In this document: in pieces, positions 1 to 9,072 of the stretch
Layout: each line of letters opens with the position of its first letter
Numbering within the stretch: the stretch's first letter is position 1
Origin: Marinobacter changyiensis
Lineage (GTDB): Bacteria > Pseudomonadota > Gammaproteobacteria > Pseudomonadales > Oleiphilaceae
DNA: 64,000 nt
Direction of reading: 5' to 3'
Assembly: GCF_009193265.1 (NCBI RefSeq)
Contig: NZ_VZZZ01000002.1
Span: 183,824-247,823 of the forward strand
Program-made: the position numbers and the translations under genes
Notes under the pieces: model-generated
What the model saw: only the letters and a program-made list of their open reading frames with translations
Databases searched by the model: none
What the model was told of the DNA's origin: nothing

Positions 1-189
1 TCGGGAGAAGTTCTCGGCGTCGTCGATCACATGATCGAGACAGGTGCCAACGATGTGCTGGTGGTGAAATCATCACCTGAGTCCATTGATCAGAAAGAAC
101 GCTTGATTCCTTACCTGCCAGAGCAGGTCGTCAAGAGTATTGATCTGACCTCGGGGCTGATCGTTGTGGACTGGGATGTGGAGTTTTAA
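1..189 (+). CDS. rimM: RimM, ribosome maturation factor (C-terminal fragment)
   Basis: The reading frame is open from the first base and ends at TAA 187-189, giving the last 62 residues of a protein whose start lies outside the window. The fragment contains VLVV, the [11 protein letters not shown] stretch and ends [11 protein letters not shown], typical of the PRC-barrel C-terminus of RimM, which helps mature the 30S subunit by binding S19. TrmD begins 4 bases downstream and rplS follows, the standard rpsP-rimM-trmD-rplS operon, which supports the call. Only the truncation by the window edge is unusual. Confidence 0.93.
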   Translation, partial: SGEVLGVVDHMIETGANDVLVVKSSPESIDQKERLIPYLPEQVVKSIDLTSGLIVVDWDVEF

Positions 190-192
190 CGG

Positions 193-951
193 GTGTGGAT
201 TGGCGCAGTCAGTCTGTTCCCGGAAATGTTCAATGCGGTGACTGAATACGGTGTGACCGGCAGGGCGGCTCGGGAAGGTTTATTGACTTTTTCGAGTTGG
301 AATCCTCGGGATTTTACCCTTGACCGACATCGAACCGTGGATGACCGGCCTTATGGTGGTGGCCCTGGGATGCTGATGAAAATTCAGCCTCTACGGGATG
401 CCATTCAGGCAGCCAGAGCGGCATCGCCCGGCCAGGCCTGCGTGGTGTATCTGTCGCCGCAAGGCGAAACGCTGACTCAATCGGTTGTGGAGTCGCTGGC
501 AGCGGAGCAGAGGCTGATTCTGGTTGCCGGTCGCTATGAGGGTGTGGACGAGCGCCTGATTGCAGCTGAAGTAGATCGAGAAGTGTCGTTGGGAGATTTT
601 GTGCTCTCTGGCGGCGAAGTGGCAGCGATGGCTGTCATCGATGCGGTTACCCGCCTCATCCCCGGAGCGCTGGGTCATGCGCAGTCGGCAGAGCAGGATT
701 CGTTTGCCGATGGTTTACTGGATTGTCCGCATTACACTCGGCCTGAGATTTATCAAGGTGAGGCAGTGCCGGATGTTTTGTTAGGCGGTCACCATGATCA
801 GATCCGGCGTTGGCGGCTCAAGCAGTCGCTGAGGCGAACCCGGGAGCGACGCCCCGACCTGTTGGAAAAACGGGTGTTTACGGATGAAGAGCGTGAGCTG
901 CTGGAAGAACTTTTAAATGAACCGGGTGCCTCTGAAACTTCAGGGCATTAA
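193..951 (+). CDS. trmD: tRNA (guanine37-N1)-methyltransferase TrmD
   Basis: TrmD transfers a methyl group from S-adenosylmethionine to N1 of G37 in tRNAs reading CNN codons, preventing +1 slippage. The 252-residue protein has the usual length. The start is GTG, 3 bases after the rimM stop. The motif YGGGPGMLM near residues 53-61 and the trefoil-knot cofactor segment [11 protein letters not shown] near 131-141 identify the SPOUT fold; RYEGVDER is the catalytic-side loop. It is translated within the rimM-trmD-rplS operon, with the rplS start 24 bases downstream. Confidence 0.97.
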   Translation: MWIGAVSLFPEMFNAVTEYGVTGRAAREGLLTFSSWNPRDFTLDRHRTVDDRPYGGGPGMLMKIQPLRDAIQAARAASPGQACVVYLSPQGETLTQSVVESLAAEQRLILVAGRYEGVDERLIAAEVDREVSLGDFVLSGGEVAAMAVIDAVTRLIPGALGHAQSAEQDSFADGLLDCPHYTRPEIYQGEAVPDVLLGGHHDQIRRWRLKQSLRRTRERRPDLLEKRVFTDEERELLEELLNEPGASETSGH

Positions 952-975
952 AAGATTGAGTATCAGGAGCATACG

Positions 976-1332
976 ATGAGCGGTAAGAACAACATCATCA
1001 GTCAGATTGAAAGCGAGCAGATGACCAAGGAAATCCCGGTGTTTGCGCCAGGTGACACCGTGGTTGTTCAGGTTCGCGTTACAGAGGGCAACCGTGAGCG
1101 TTTGCAGGCGTTCGAAGGCGTTGTGATCGGTAAGCGCAACCGCGGCATGAATTCTTCCTTCACCGTTCGTAAGATTTCTTACGGTGTCGGCGTTGAGCGT
1201 ACGTTCCAGACGTTCAGCAAGCTGATTGACAGCCTGGCGGTCAAGCGTCGTGGCGAAGTTCGTCAGGCGAAGCTGTACTACCTCCGTGATCTGTCTGGTA
1301 AGGCAGCGCGCATCAAAGAAAAGCTGGGCTGA
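976..1332 (+). CDS. rplS: 50S ribosomal protein L19
   Basis: Ribosomal protein L19 (118 residues) sits at the 30S-50S interface. The sequence shows the family pattern [32 protein letters not shown], the [16 protein letters not shown] block and the basic end [19 protein letters not shown]. The start ATG follows the purine-rich stretch ATCAGGAGC at a good distance. It is the last gene of the rimM-trmD-rplS operon, and a strong intrinsic terminator lies about 60 bases after the stop. Confidence 0.98.
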   Translation: MSGKNNIISQIESEQMTKEIPVFAPGDTVVVQVRVTEGNRERLQAFEGVVIGKRNRGMNSSFTVRKISYGVGVERTFQTFSKLIDSLAVKRRGEVRQAKLYYLRDLSGKAARIKEKLG

Positions 1333-1394
1333 TTGTCCGCCTCCGGGCGACGACAGTCACTCAGGTTTTTCAGAGTGCGTAAGAGAGTGCGGAA

Positions 1395-1427
1395 GAAAAG
1401 GCAGCCCATTGGCTGCCTTTTCTGTTT
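1395..1427 (+). terminator. Rho-independent terminator of the rplS operon
   Basis: GAAAAGGCAGCC at 1395-1406 and GGCTGCCTTTTC at 1411-1422 form a perfect 12-bp stem with a 4-base loop, followed by TGTTT. It directly follows rplS and precedes xerD, so it ends the ribosomal operon. Confidence 0.9.
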
Positions 1428-1448
1428 GTGGCAACGACGGTTCCCGCG

Positions 1449-2366
1449 ATGAAAGCCAAGGGTCTTGATCCTGATGACGAGCACTTGATCGGACGTTTTG
1501 TCGATGCGCTCTGGCTGGAGGATGGCTTGGGTGAAAAGACCCGGTCCGCTTACCGGAGTGATTTGACCCAACTGGCTCGGTGGGTGTCTGAACGCTTGGG
1601 CAATGGCGGGCTCGTCAAAGTCAGCCGGATGGATTTACTGGACTGGATCGCCCGAGGTCTGGCTGAAGGGCGCAAAACCTCGACTGCTGCCCGGCGACTG
1701 TCCGGCATCCGGCGTTTTTATCGGTATCTGTTAAGAGAAGGGGTTATCCGTGAGGATCCGACTCTTCGTATTGATAGCCCTCGCCTGGCCAGGCGTTTGC
1801 CAGACAGTCTCTCTGAAGAGGATGTCAATAACCTGCTTCAGGAGCCGGATACTGGCATTCCGCTTGAGCTGAGAGACCGGGCGATGCTGGAAATTCTCTA
1901 TGGTTGCGGCCTCCGGGTTTCCGAGTTGGTTGGGCTCAGAGTGGATCAGGTCAACCTGCGACAAGGGGTGGTCCGGATTATCGGCAAAGGCAATAAGGAG
2001 CGGTTGGTACCCCTTGGCGAGGAGGCTGTTGACTGGCTGTTGCAGTACATGCGGTCTGCGCGCAACGAACTTTTAAAGGGCAAGCCGTCCGACGCGCTAT
2101 TTCCCGGCAATCGCGCTCAGTCCATGGCGCGGCAAACGTTCTGGCATCGCATCAACCATTACACTCGGCGAGCCGGTATAACCAAGCATCTGTCACCGCA
2201 TACCCTGCGCCATGCCTTCGCAACTCACCTGTTGAATCACGGCGCAGATTTGCGTGTGGTGCAGATGCTGCTGGGTCATTCGGATCTGTCGACTACCCAG
2301 ATTTACACTCATGTCGCTCGCCAGCGTCTACAGGCGTTACATCAATCCCATCATCCGAGGGGTTAA
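1449..2366 (+). CDS. xerD: Tyrosine recombinase XerD
   Basis: XerD, with XerC, resolves chromosome dimers at the dif site near the septum. The N-terminal SAM-like DNA-binding domain covers about residues 10-95 and the catalytic domain follows. Active-site elements are visible in order: Arg in GCGLRVSEL, Lys in GKGNKERLVP, His-x-x-Arg in HTLRHAFATHL, His in LGHSDLSTTQ and the nucleophile Tyr in QIYTHV. I chose ATG 1449 (305 residues) over GTG 1428 because the latter abuts the rplS terminator and would add seven residues not expected for XerD. dsbC follows, the usual xerD-dsbC neighbourhood. XerC is the alternative, but the neighbours favour XerD. Confidence 0.93.
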   Translation: MKAKGLDPDDEHLIGRFVDALWLEDGLGEKTRSAYRSDLTQLARWVSERLGNGGLVKVSRMDLLDWIARGLAEGRKTSTAARRLSGIRRFYRYLLREGVIREDPTLRIDSPRLARRLPDSLSEEDVNNLLQEPDTGIPLELRDRAMLEILYGCGLRVSELVGLRVDQVNLRQGVVRIIGKGNKERLVPLGEEAVDWLLQYMRSARNELLKGKPSDALFPGNRAQSMARQTFWHRINHYTRRAGITKHLSPHTLRHAFATHLLNHGADLRVVQMLLGHSDLSTTQIYTHVARQRLQALHQSHHPRG

Positions 2367-2421
2367 CCACAGTTCGGCGATAGCAAATGCATCAGCAGGG
2401 GCAGAGGGGAATTGGTACACT

Positions 2422-2448
2422 GAACTTTTGCCGTCGATAGGGGTCGGA
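2422..2448 (+). promoter_or_regulatory. Candidate sigma-E (AlgU/RpoE) promoter of dsbC
   Basis: GAACTT at 2422-2427, a spacer of exactly 16 bases, then TCGGA at 2444-2448. This fits the sigma-E-type consensus GAACTT-N16/17-TCtGA. The predicted transcript would start near 2455, about 70 bases before the dsbC ATG. The gene for the matching sigma factor is at about 15.9 kb in this window. In Escherichia coli dsbC is reported to belong to the sigma-E regulon, which makes the match plausible. No experimental support is available here. Confidence 0.6.
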
Positions 2449-2526
2449 AAGTCTCTTCGGGCTGCATTGTCAGGGTATTGGCCAGCCTGTTGTGATCATT
2501 ACTGTCAACAAACTATAGGATACGGT

Positions 2527-3276
2527 ATGAGCAATTTAATAAAGCGCCCCGGCGCATGGCTGTCATTACTGGCCGCAATGATGTTGGGTTTGTCCGGCAC
2601 GGTTGCGCTGGCTGATGAGAATGCAAAAACGATTTCTGACCGCTTGACGAAGAATATTCCCGGGCTTTCCATTGCCAGTGTTCGTGAGTCGGATGCCCCC
2701 GGCTTGTATGAAGTTGAAACCAGTACTGGCGAAACAGTCTACGCCACCGAAAACGGAAAGTTCCTTTTGACGGGGGATCTGCTCCAGGTGACCGACTCGG
2801 GGATTGCCAACGTCACGGAATCCCGTCGTGCGACGCGACGCGCGGATATGTTGGCAGAGTTTGGTAACAGCGGTGCGATCAGCTTTCCGGCAGAGGGTGA
2901 AGAGAAAGCGGTAGTGGCGGTCTTTACCGATATCGACTGCCCCTATTGCCGCAAGCTTCATGACGAAATGCCCAGGCTCAACAAGCTGGGTATTACTGTC
3001 GAGTACTATGGATTTCCCCGTTCAGGGCCGGGCACGCCATCCTTCAGGAAATACGAGTCGGTCTGGTGCTCCGACGAGCAGGCCGAAGCGATGACTGCGG
3101 CCAAGCAAGGCCGCCAGGTTGTGGCAAAGACCTGCGAAAATCCGGTCAGGGCACAGTTTGAGCTCGGCGGTCGAATTGGTGTCACGGGTACCCCCGCCAT
3201 CGTGCTCGAAGATGGCAGCATGGTACGGGGCTACGTGCCAGCTGAAAAACTTGCCGAGAGTTTAGGGCTGCTTTAA
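2527..3276 (+). CDS. dsbC: Periplasmic thiol:disulfide isomerase DsbC
   Basis: DsbC reshuffles wrong disulfides in periplasmic proteins and is kept reduced by DsbD. The 249-residue product starts with a signal peptide (basic start, hydrophobic core about residues 10-27, cleavage near VALAD). The N-terminal dimerisation domain spans about 30-95. The thioredoxin domain carries the active site CPYC at residues 138-141 and the cis-proline loop in TGTPAIV; a second cysteine pair lies in VWCSD and TCENP. I chose ATG 2527 because longer versions place coding sequence inside xerD and hide the signal peptide. A sigma-E-like promoter lies about 75 bases upstream of its start. Confidence 0.95.
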   Translation: MSNLIKRPGAWLSLLAAMMLGLSGTVALADENAKTISDRLTKNIPGLSIASVRESDAPGLYEVETSTGETVYATENGKFLLTGDLLQVTDSGIANVTESRRATRRADMLAEFGNSGAISFPAEGEEKAVVAVFTDIDCPYCRKLHDEMPRLNKLGITVEYYGFPRSGPGTPSFRKYESVWCSDEQAEAMTAAKQGRQVVAKTCENPVRAQFELGGRIGVTGTPAIVLEDGSMVRGYVPAEKLAESLGLL

Positions 3277-3355
3277 GGGCTAAGCGGTTTTATGAAGCCC
3301 GCGAAACGTTATACTATGCCAGCGCTTGGTCATTCATAAGAAAAGAGGTGTCAGT

Positions 3356-4657
3356 TTGAAAGAAGTCAGGGTCGGAATCTGCGGATTGGGAACAGTGGGT
3401 GGCGGTACGTTCAGTGTACTGACTCGTAATGCCAGCCTGATTGCCGGGCGTGCCGGATGTCACATCCGCATAGCTCGCGTGGCAACCCGAACACCCCGAA
3501 AGGACATTGATCTCGGTGACATTCCGTTCAGCACCGATGTCTTCGATGTCGTAAATGACCCTGACATCGACATAGTGGTTGAGCTGATTGGCGGCTATGA
3601 AACCGCCAAGAGGTTGGTTCTTGCCGCGATCAGGAACGGCAAGCACGTGGTGACTGCCAACAAGGCGTTGATTGCAGTTCACGGCAATGAGATCTTTGAA
3701 GCGGCGGAAGAAAAAGGGGTCATTGTTGCTTTTGAAGCCGGTGTGGCAGGCGGGATTCCTGTCATCAAGGCCATCCGCGAGGGTATGGCGGCTAACCGGA
3801 TTGACTGGATTGCAGGCATCATCAACGGCACCGGAAACTATATTCTGACCGAAATGCGTGCCGGCCGTGAATTTGCCGAAGTATTGAAAGAGGCCCAGGA
3901 CCTTGGTTACGCCGAAGCTGACCCGACCTTTGATGTCGAAGGTATCGATGCAGCGCACAAGCTGACGATCCTGGCGTCTACCGGTTTTGGTGTGCCGCTC
4001 CAGTTTGAGCGGGCCTATACCGAAGGTATTTCAGAGATAACGCCTTACGACATCGCCCACGCCGAGTTGTTGGGGTACCGCATCAAGCATCTTGGTATCG
4101 CCCGGCGCCGCGAAAACGGCATCGAGTTGCGGGTCCACCCGACGTTGGTACCTCGCAGCCACCTTATTGCCCAGGTTGATGGTGTGCTCAACGCCATTCT
4201 CGTAGACGGTGATGCGGTCGGCCAGACCCTGTACTACGGCCCCGGCGCGGGCGCAGAAGCGACCGGGTCAGCTGTTATCGCAGACATTGTCGATGTCGCC
4301 CGCTCAGTGATTTATCAGAGTGGGCAGCGGGTACCCTACCTTGGCTTTGACCCCTCCGCGATGGACCTTCTCGAAGTGCTGCCGATGGAAGACATTCAAT
4401 CCGCTTACTACCTGCGTATCCAGGCGCTTGACCGTCCGGGCGTGTTGGCCAATGTGGCGTCGATTCTGAGCGAGCATGGCATCAATATTGAGTCCATCAT
4501 GCAGAAAGAGTCCGAGCTGAAAGACGGCAGAATCCCCGTGATTATTCTGACCCACACCGTTCAGGAACGTCAAATTAACCGGGCAATCGAAGACCTTGAA
4601 GCGCTGGCGGACATTGAAGGCCGAGTGGTTCGCATCCGTGCTGAAAACTTCAATTAA
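3356..4657 (+). CDS. hom: Homoserine dehydrogenase (with ACT domain)
   Basis: This enzyme reduces aspartate semialdehyde to homoserine, the branch to threonine and methionine. The 433-residue protein begins with a Rossmann NAD(P) site, GICGLGTVGGGTF at about residues 7-19. It continues with the catalytic region (ADPTFDVEGIDAAHKL near 192-207) and ends in an ACT regulatory domain (about 355-425, starting YYLRIQALDRPGVLA), likely the threonine-feedback site. I chose the TTG start at 3356 because AGAGGTG lies 7 bases before it and the length fits the family. thrC follows after 12 bases, suggesting co-transcription. A TATACT box at 3310-3315 may be its -10. Confidence 0.95.
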   Translation: MKEVRVGICGLGTVGGGTFSVLTRNASLIAGRAGCHIRIARVATRTPRKDIDLGDIPFSTDVFDVVNDPDIDIVVELIGGYETAKRLVLAAIRNGKHVVTANKALIAVHGNEIFEAAEEKGVIVAFEAGVAGGIPVIKAIREGMAANRIDWIAGIINGTGNYILTEMRAGREFAEVLKEAQDLGYAEADPTFDVEGIDAAHKLTILASTGFGVPLQFERAYTEGISEITPYDIAHAELLGYRIKHLGIARRRENGIELRVHPTLVPRSHLIAQVDGVLNAILVDGDAVGQTLYYGPGAGAEATGSAVIADIVDVARSVIYQSGQRVPYLGFDPSAMDLLEVLPMEDIQSAYYLRIQALDRPGVLANVASILSEHGINIESIMQKESELKDGRIPVIILTHTVQERQINRAIEDLEALADIEGRVVRIRAENFN

Positions 4658-4669
4658 CAGGTACACAAC

Positions 4670-6070
4670 GTGAGATATATCAGTACACGCGGTGCTGCGC
4701 CAGCGCTGGGTTTTGAAGATGTGCTTCTGACCGGACTTGCCACTGACGGTGGGCTCTATGTGCCGGAGTCGCTGCCACACTTTACGCTGGAAGAAATTCG
4801 CAGCTGGCGGGGCTTGTCCTACAGCGAGCTGGCTTTCAACGTGATGTATCCGTTCGTGGAAGACGCCATTCCGGCGGCCGATTTCCGCGCCATGCTGGAT
4901 GAAACCTACGATGTCTTTACCCACGGGGCGGTAGCCCCGCTGGTGCAGCTTGACAGTAACGAGTGGGTGCTTGAACTGTTTCGCGGGCCGACGCTGGCAT
5001 TCAAGGATTTTGCCCTGCAGTTGCTGGGCCGCCTGCTGGATTACGTGCTTGAGCGGCGCAACCAGCACGTGGTGATCATGGGCGCAACGTCCGGTGATAC
5101 CGGCTCCGCAGCCATCGAGGGTTGCCGGCGCTGTACCCATGTGGACATTTTTATTCTCCATCCCCATGAGCGGGTATCTGAAGTACAGCGTCGTCAGATG
5201 ACTACGGTCAAAGGCGATAATATTCATAACATTGCCGTGCGAGGGAACTTTGACGATTGTCAGCGCATGGTTAAAGCGAGTTTTGGTGACCAGTCCTTCC
5301 TGGGTGGCAAGACCCAGCTGGCAGCAGTCAATTCGATCAACTGGGCACGGATCATGGCCCAGATTGTCTATTATTTCCATGCTTCGCTGGCCCTGGGCGG
5401 CCCGGACCGGAGTGTGTCGTTCTCCGTGCCCACCGGCAATTTTGGTGACATTTTCGCAGGCTATCTGGCCCGCCAGATGGGGCTGCCGATCAACCAGCTG
5501 GTGATCGCAACCAACCGTAATGACATCCTGCACCGCTTTATGAGTGGCAACCGCTACGAGCAGAAAACGCTGGAACACACGCTGTCGCCCAGCATGGACA
5601 TCATGGTGTCCAGCAATTTCGAGCGCTTGTTGTTTGATCTTTACGGGCGTGACGGGGCAGCGGTGAAGGAACTGCTTGAGAATGCCCAGAAAGGCCCGGT
5701 CAGCATCGATGATTACCGGTGGAAGCACGTGCGCAAGTTGTTTGACAGTGCCGCTGTTGATGACAAGGCGACCAGCGATACGATCCGCGAGATCTATCAA
5801 CAGAACGAGTATCTGCTTGACCCCCATACCGCCATTGGGGTCAAAGCGGCCCGGGAATGCCGGCGCGACAGAAGTGTGCCCATGGTCACGCTGGGTACGG
5901 CCCACCCGGCCAAGTTTCCGGACGCGGTCAAGCAGTCGGGCGTCGCGGTCAAACCACAACTGCCCGGGCACCTGTCGGATTTGTTCGAACGTGAAGAGGC
6001 TTTCACCGTGCTGGATGACGATATTGCTACCGTCCAGCAGTTCATCGCGGAGCATTGGAAACATGCCTGA
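4670..6070 (+). CDS. thrC: Threonine synthase
   Basis: ThrC converts O-phosphohomoserine to threonine using pyridoxal phosphate. The 466-residue protein has the long-form N-terminus (RYISTRGAAPALGFEDVLLTGLATDGGLYVP) and the cofactor lysine K112 in LAFKDFALQ. ATSGDTGSAA binds the cofactor phosphate and SVPTGNFGDIFAGY is a family hallmark. The start is GTG, 12 bases after hom, so the two threonine genes form a unit. ThrB is not adjacent. A long antisense open frame here is only a mirror of this gene. Confidence 0.96.
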   Translation: MRYISTRGAAPALGFEDVLLTGLATDGGLYVPESLPHFTLEEIRSWRGLSYSELAFNVMYPFVEDAIPAADFRAMLDETYDVFTHGAVAPLVQLDSNEWVLELFRGPTLAFKDFALQLLGRLLDYVLERRNQHVVIMGATSGDTGSAAIEGCRRCTHVDIFILHPHERVSEVQRRQMTTVKGDNIHNIAVRGNFDDCQRMVKASFGDQSFLGGKTQLAAVNSINWARIMAQIVYYFHASLALGGPDRSVSFSVPTGNFGDIFAGYLARQMGLPINQLVIATNRNDILHRFMSGNRYEQKTLEHTLSPSMDIMVSSNFERLLFDLYGRDGAAVKELLENAQKGPVSIDDYRWKHVRKLFDSAAVDDKATSDTIREIYQQNEYLLDPHTAIGVKAARECRRDRSVPMVTLGTAHPAKFPDAVKQSGVAVKPQLPGHLSDLFEREEAFTVLDDDIATVQQFIAEHWKHA

Positions 6071-6085
6071 TCGTTTGATTGCAGG

Positions 6086-7840
6086 ATGATGACGCCGAGA
6101 AAAATTCTCCGGCGAACCGTGCCTGATGTTTCTCCCGCCTGGGGTGAGCAGTTACCGCCCATCCTGCGGCGACTTTATGCCGCCCGAGGTGTCACCTCGG
6201 AAGAACAGCTCAGCTATACCCTCAAACACCTTGCATCACCCATGACCTTGCGCGGCATCGACCGGGCCGTCGAAATGCTGGCTGACGCCATCCGGCAGCA
6301 GCAACGGGTGCTGATTCTGGGCGATTTCGATGCGGACGGCGCCACCAGCACAGCGGTGGCCATGCTGGGGCTATCGATGCTGGGGTTGCAGACTATCGAC
6401 TTTCGGGTTCCCAGCCGGTTTTCCGACGGCTACGGCCTGACGCCGGGCATTATTGAGAGATTGGAAAAAGAGGGTAGCCTGCCGGATCTGCTAATTACCG
6501 TAGACAACGGTATTGCAGCGGTAGACGGGGTCAGGGTAGCCAAGGCCCTGGGAATAAAGGTCGTGGTGACGGATCACCATTTGCCGGGTGACACCCTGCC
6601 GGATGCTGACGCCATCGTTAACCCTAATCAGGAAGGTTGCCCTTTTCTGAGCAAAAATGCCGCCGGTGTTGGTGTCATGTTTTATGTTCTGACGGCTTTG
6701 CGTCGCCATCTCCGGGAAACCGGGCAGATGTCGGAAGCGCAGCAACCCAACCTTGGCGTATTACTGGATCTTGTGGCTTTGGGCACGGTGGCTGACGTGG
6801 TGCCCCTGGATCATAACAACCGCATATTTGTCGAGCAGGGTTTGCGCCGAATCCGTCAGGGCCAGGCGCGCCCGGGTATACTTGCTTTACTGGAGGTTGC
6901 GGGTCGGGACCATCGGGCAATCAGCGCCACGGACCTGGGTTTTGTGGTTGGCCCCCGGCTGAATGCGGCGGGCCGCCTGGACGACATGAGTATAGGCATT
7001 GCCTGTCTGCTGGCTGACAGCGCTGATGAAGCCCGTCGCCTCGCCTCCGAGCTTGATAGCCTGAATCGTGAACGCCGTACTATCGAAACCGGCATGAAAG
7101 AACAGGCGCAGGAATTATTGGCTTCTCTGTCACTGGATATTGAAGGCTTGCCCTGGGGGTTGGCGCTGTACGATCCACAATGGCACCAGGGGGTAATCGG
7201 TATCCTGGCCGCCCGGATACGTGAACAGACCCATCGCCCGGTGATCGCGTTTGCGCCAGCAGACGATGGCATCGAGATCAAGGGCTCTGCGCGCTCAATC
7301 CCGGGGTTACACATCCGCGATGTGTTAGCGGTAGTAGATGCCCGCCACCCCGGTATGCTCAGGAAATACGGCGGCCACGCCATGGCGGCGGGGATGACCA
7401 TGGCGTTGGCGGATCTGGACGCTTTTTCAACGGCTTTCGATGACGCTATCCGAAGTACTATTTCCGCAGAAGATCTTGATGCCGCGATTACCACCGATGG
7501 CCCGCTGTCGCCCGCGGAACTCACCCTCAATACCGCGGCCCTGCTCAAACGTGCCGGGCCCTGGGGTCAGCATTTTCCAGAACCGTTGTTTGACGGCGAA
7601 TTTGAGGTTATCCGGCAACGGATTGTGGGCGAGAATCACCTCAAGCTGGTACTGAAACCTCTCGATGGTGGTGACATCATTGACGGGATTGCGTTCAACA
7701 CCGGCGCCAGCGTACCTGACTTTACCCGGACCGGTGCTCGCGTGGTTTACAAGCCGGACTCCAACACATTCCGGGGGCGAACCAGCCTGCAATTACTGAT
7801 TGATTACCTGGAGCCAGTCGAGGCTATTCAGCCAGGCTGA
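6086..7840 (+). CDS. recJ: Single-stranded-DNA exonuclease RecJ
   Basis: RecJ is a 5'-3' single-strand exonuclease acting in RecFOR recombination, mismatch and base excision repair. The 584-residue length is typical. DHH-superfamily motifs are present: FDADGATST near residues 79-87, VVTDHHLPG near 158-166 and RLNAAGRLDDMS near 290-301. These are followed by the DHHA1 region (GGHAMAAGMT) and the C-terminal OB-fold. It starts with ATG 6086, 15 bases after thrC, and may share its transcript. Confidence 0.95.
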   Translation: MMTPRKILRRTVPDVSPAWGEQLPPILRRLYAARGVTSEEQLSYTLKHLASPMTLRGIDRAVEMLADAIRQQQRVLILGDFDADGATSTAVAMLGLSMLGLQTIDFRVPSRFSDGYGLTPGIIERLEKEGSLPDLLITVDNGIAAVDGVRVAKALGIKVVVTDHHLPGDTLPDADAIVNPNQEGCPFLSKNAAGVGVMFYVLTALRRHLRETGQMSEAQQPNLGVLLDLVALGTVADVVPLDHNNRIFVEQGLRRIRQGQARPGILALLEVAGRDHRAISATDLGFVVGPRLNAAGRLDDMSIGIACLLADSADEARRLASELDSLNRERRTIETGMKEQAQELLASLSLDIEGLPWGLALYDPQWHQGVIGILAARIREQTHRPVIAFAPADDGIEIKGSARSIPGLHIRDVLAVVDARHPGMLRKYGGHAMAAGMTMALADLDAFSTAFDDAIRSTISAEDLDAAITTDGPLSPAELTLNTAALLKRAGPWGQHFPEPLFDGEFEVIRQRIVGENHLKLVLKPLDGGDIIDGIAFNTGASVPDFTRTGARVVYKPDSNTFRGRTSLQLLIDYLEPVEAIQPG

Positions 7841-7938
7841 TTTACCCCGCAATTTCCGGTAAAATGCCCCGTTCGATTCGATTGCGGGACGCCGAGCGCG
7901 TTGCGCGCCATTATTTCGAGAAGGTGAGAAACGGTTTC

Positions 7939-9034
7939 ATGGAAATTAACCCGATTGTATTGACGATAAAAGATCTTCGCGAGCGCACCGACGCGCTTAG
8001 GGGGTATCTTTGACTACGATCAGCGCAGCGAACGGCTGGTTGAAGTAGAGCGCGAGCTCGAGGACCCCAAAGTCTGGGAAGATCCGGAGCGGGCGCAGAA
8101 ACTGGGTAAGGAGCGGGCGGATCTGGAACTGATCGTCAACACCATCGATAATCTGACTTCAGGGCTGGACGATGCCGATGGTCTGTTGGAAATAGCCGCT
8201 GAGGAAGAGGATCAGGGCACCGCTGATGAAATCGTCGCGGACCTTGAAAGTCTGGATAAACAGCTCGAAAAACTTGAGTTTCGCCGGATGTTTTCCGGTG
8301 AAATGGATGCCAACAATGCCTACGTTGATATCCAGGCGGGTTCAGGTGGCACCGAAGCCCAGGACTGGGCCAACATGTTGTTGCGCATGTACCTGCGGTG
8401 GGGGGAGCGCCGTGGCTTCAAGTCGGAAATTGTTGAGCTCCAGGATGGTGACGTGGCCGGCATAAAAAGTGCAACTATCCACTTCCAGGGCGACTACGCG
8501 TATGGGTGGCTTCGGACCGAAACCGGCGTGCACCGTCTGGTTCGAAAGTCGCCTTTTGACTCCGGCAATCGCCGGCATACCTCGTTTTCGTCGGTGTTCG
8601 TGGCCCCGGAAGTGGATGACAGCTTCGAGATCGAAATCAATCCTGCTGACTTGCGGGTGGATGTTTACCGGGCGTCCGGTGCCGGCGGTCAGCATGTTAA
8701 CCGCACAGAGTCGGCGGTACGACTGACCCACAATCCCTCCGGGATCGTGGTGGCTTGCCAGGCGGGACGGAGCCAGCACGCCAACAAGGATCAGGCCATG
8801 AAGCAGCTCAAGGCCAAGCTGTTTGAAATGGAAATGCAAAAGCGCAATGCGGAAAAGCAGCTGCTTGAAGATTCCAAATCAGACATTGGCTGGGGTAGCC
8901 AGATTCGCTCCTACGTTCTGGATGACAGTCGCATCAAGGATCTCCGTACCAAGGTTGAGACCAGCAATACCCAGGCGGTACTTGATGGTGACATCGACAA
9001 GTTTATTGAAGCCAGCCTGAAAATGGCACTTTAA
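7939..9034 (+). CDS. prfB: Peptide chain release factor 2 (programmed +1 frameshift)
   Basis: RF2 reads UGA and UAA stop codons and triggers peptide release. The gene is split over two frames. The first 24 codons (7939-8010) end in CTT followed by in-frame TGA 8011-8013. Slipping forward one base reads GAC at 8012 and continues to the stop at 9032-9034, giving 364 residues, the normal RF2 length. The release-factor features are intact: SPF at the stop-codon recognition loop ([13 protein letters not shown]) and GGQ in [14 protein letters not shown]. Low RF2 would favour the shift, so the gene autoregulates. It must not be annotated as a pseudogene or as starting at ATG 8186. lysS follows 38 bases downstream, the usual pair. 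Confidence 0.97.
7999..8014 (+). promoter_or_regulatory. prfB frameshift signal
   Basis: AGGGGGTATCTTTGAC reads as an internal Shine-Dalgarno-like AGGGGG, a 3-base spacer, the slippery CTT and an in-frame TGA followed by C (a poor termination context). To my knowledge this is the same arrangement as the E. coli RF2 autoregulatory site. Confidence 0.95.
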
Positions 9035-9072
9035 GCCAACACATTACTGATTTTATTCGCCAGCGAGAAACC

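Noticed and set aside
2254..2526. Upstream extension of the dsbC frame
   Set aside because: The signal peptide begins at ATG 2527 and the extension overlaps xerD.
4304..6064. Long open frame of 586 codons on the minus strand opposite hom/thrC
   Set aside because: It mirrors thrC, which has all threonine synthase motifs; the antisense product shows no domain and has the codon bias of a shadow.
6856..7548. Open frame of 230 codons opposite recJ
   Set aside because: Shadow of recJ; Ser/Arg/Ala-rich product with no recognisable motif.
8186..9034. prfB read as starting at ATG 8186
   Set aside because: The family start lies at 7939 and the +1 shift site is intact, so the shorter form would lose the N-terminal helix bundle.
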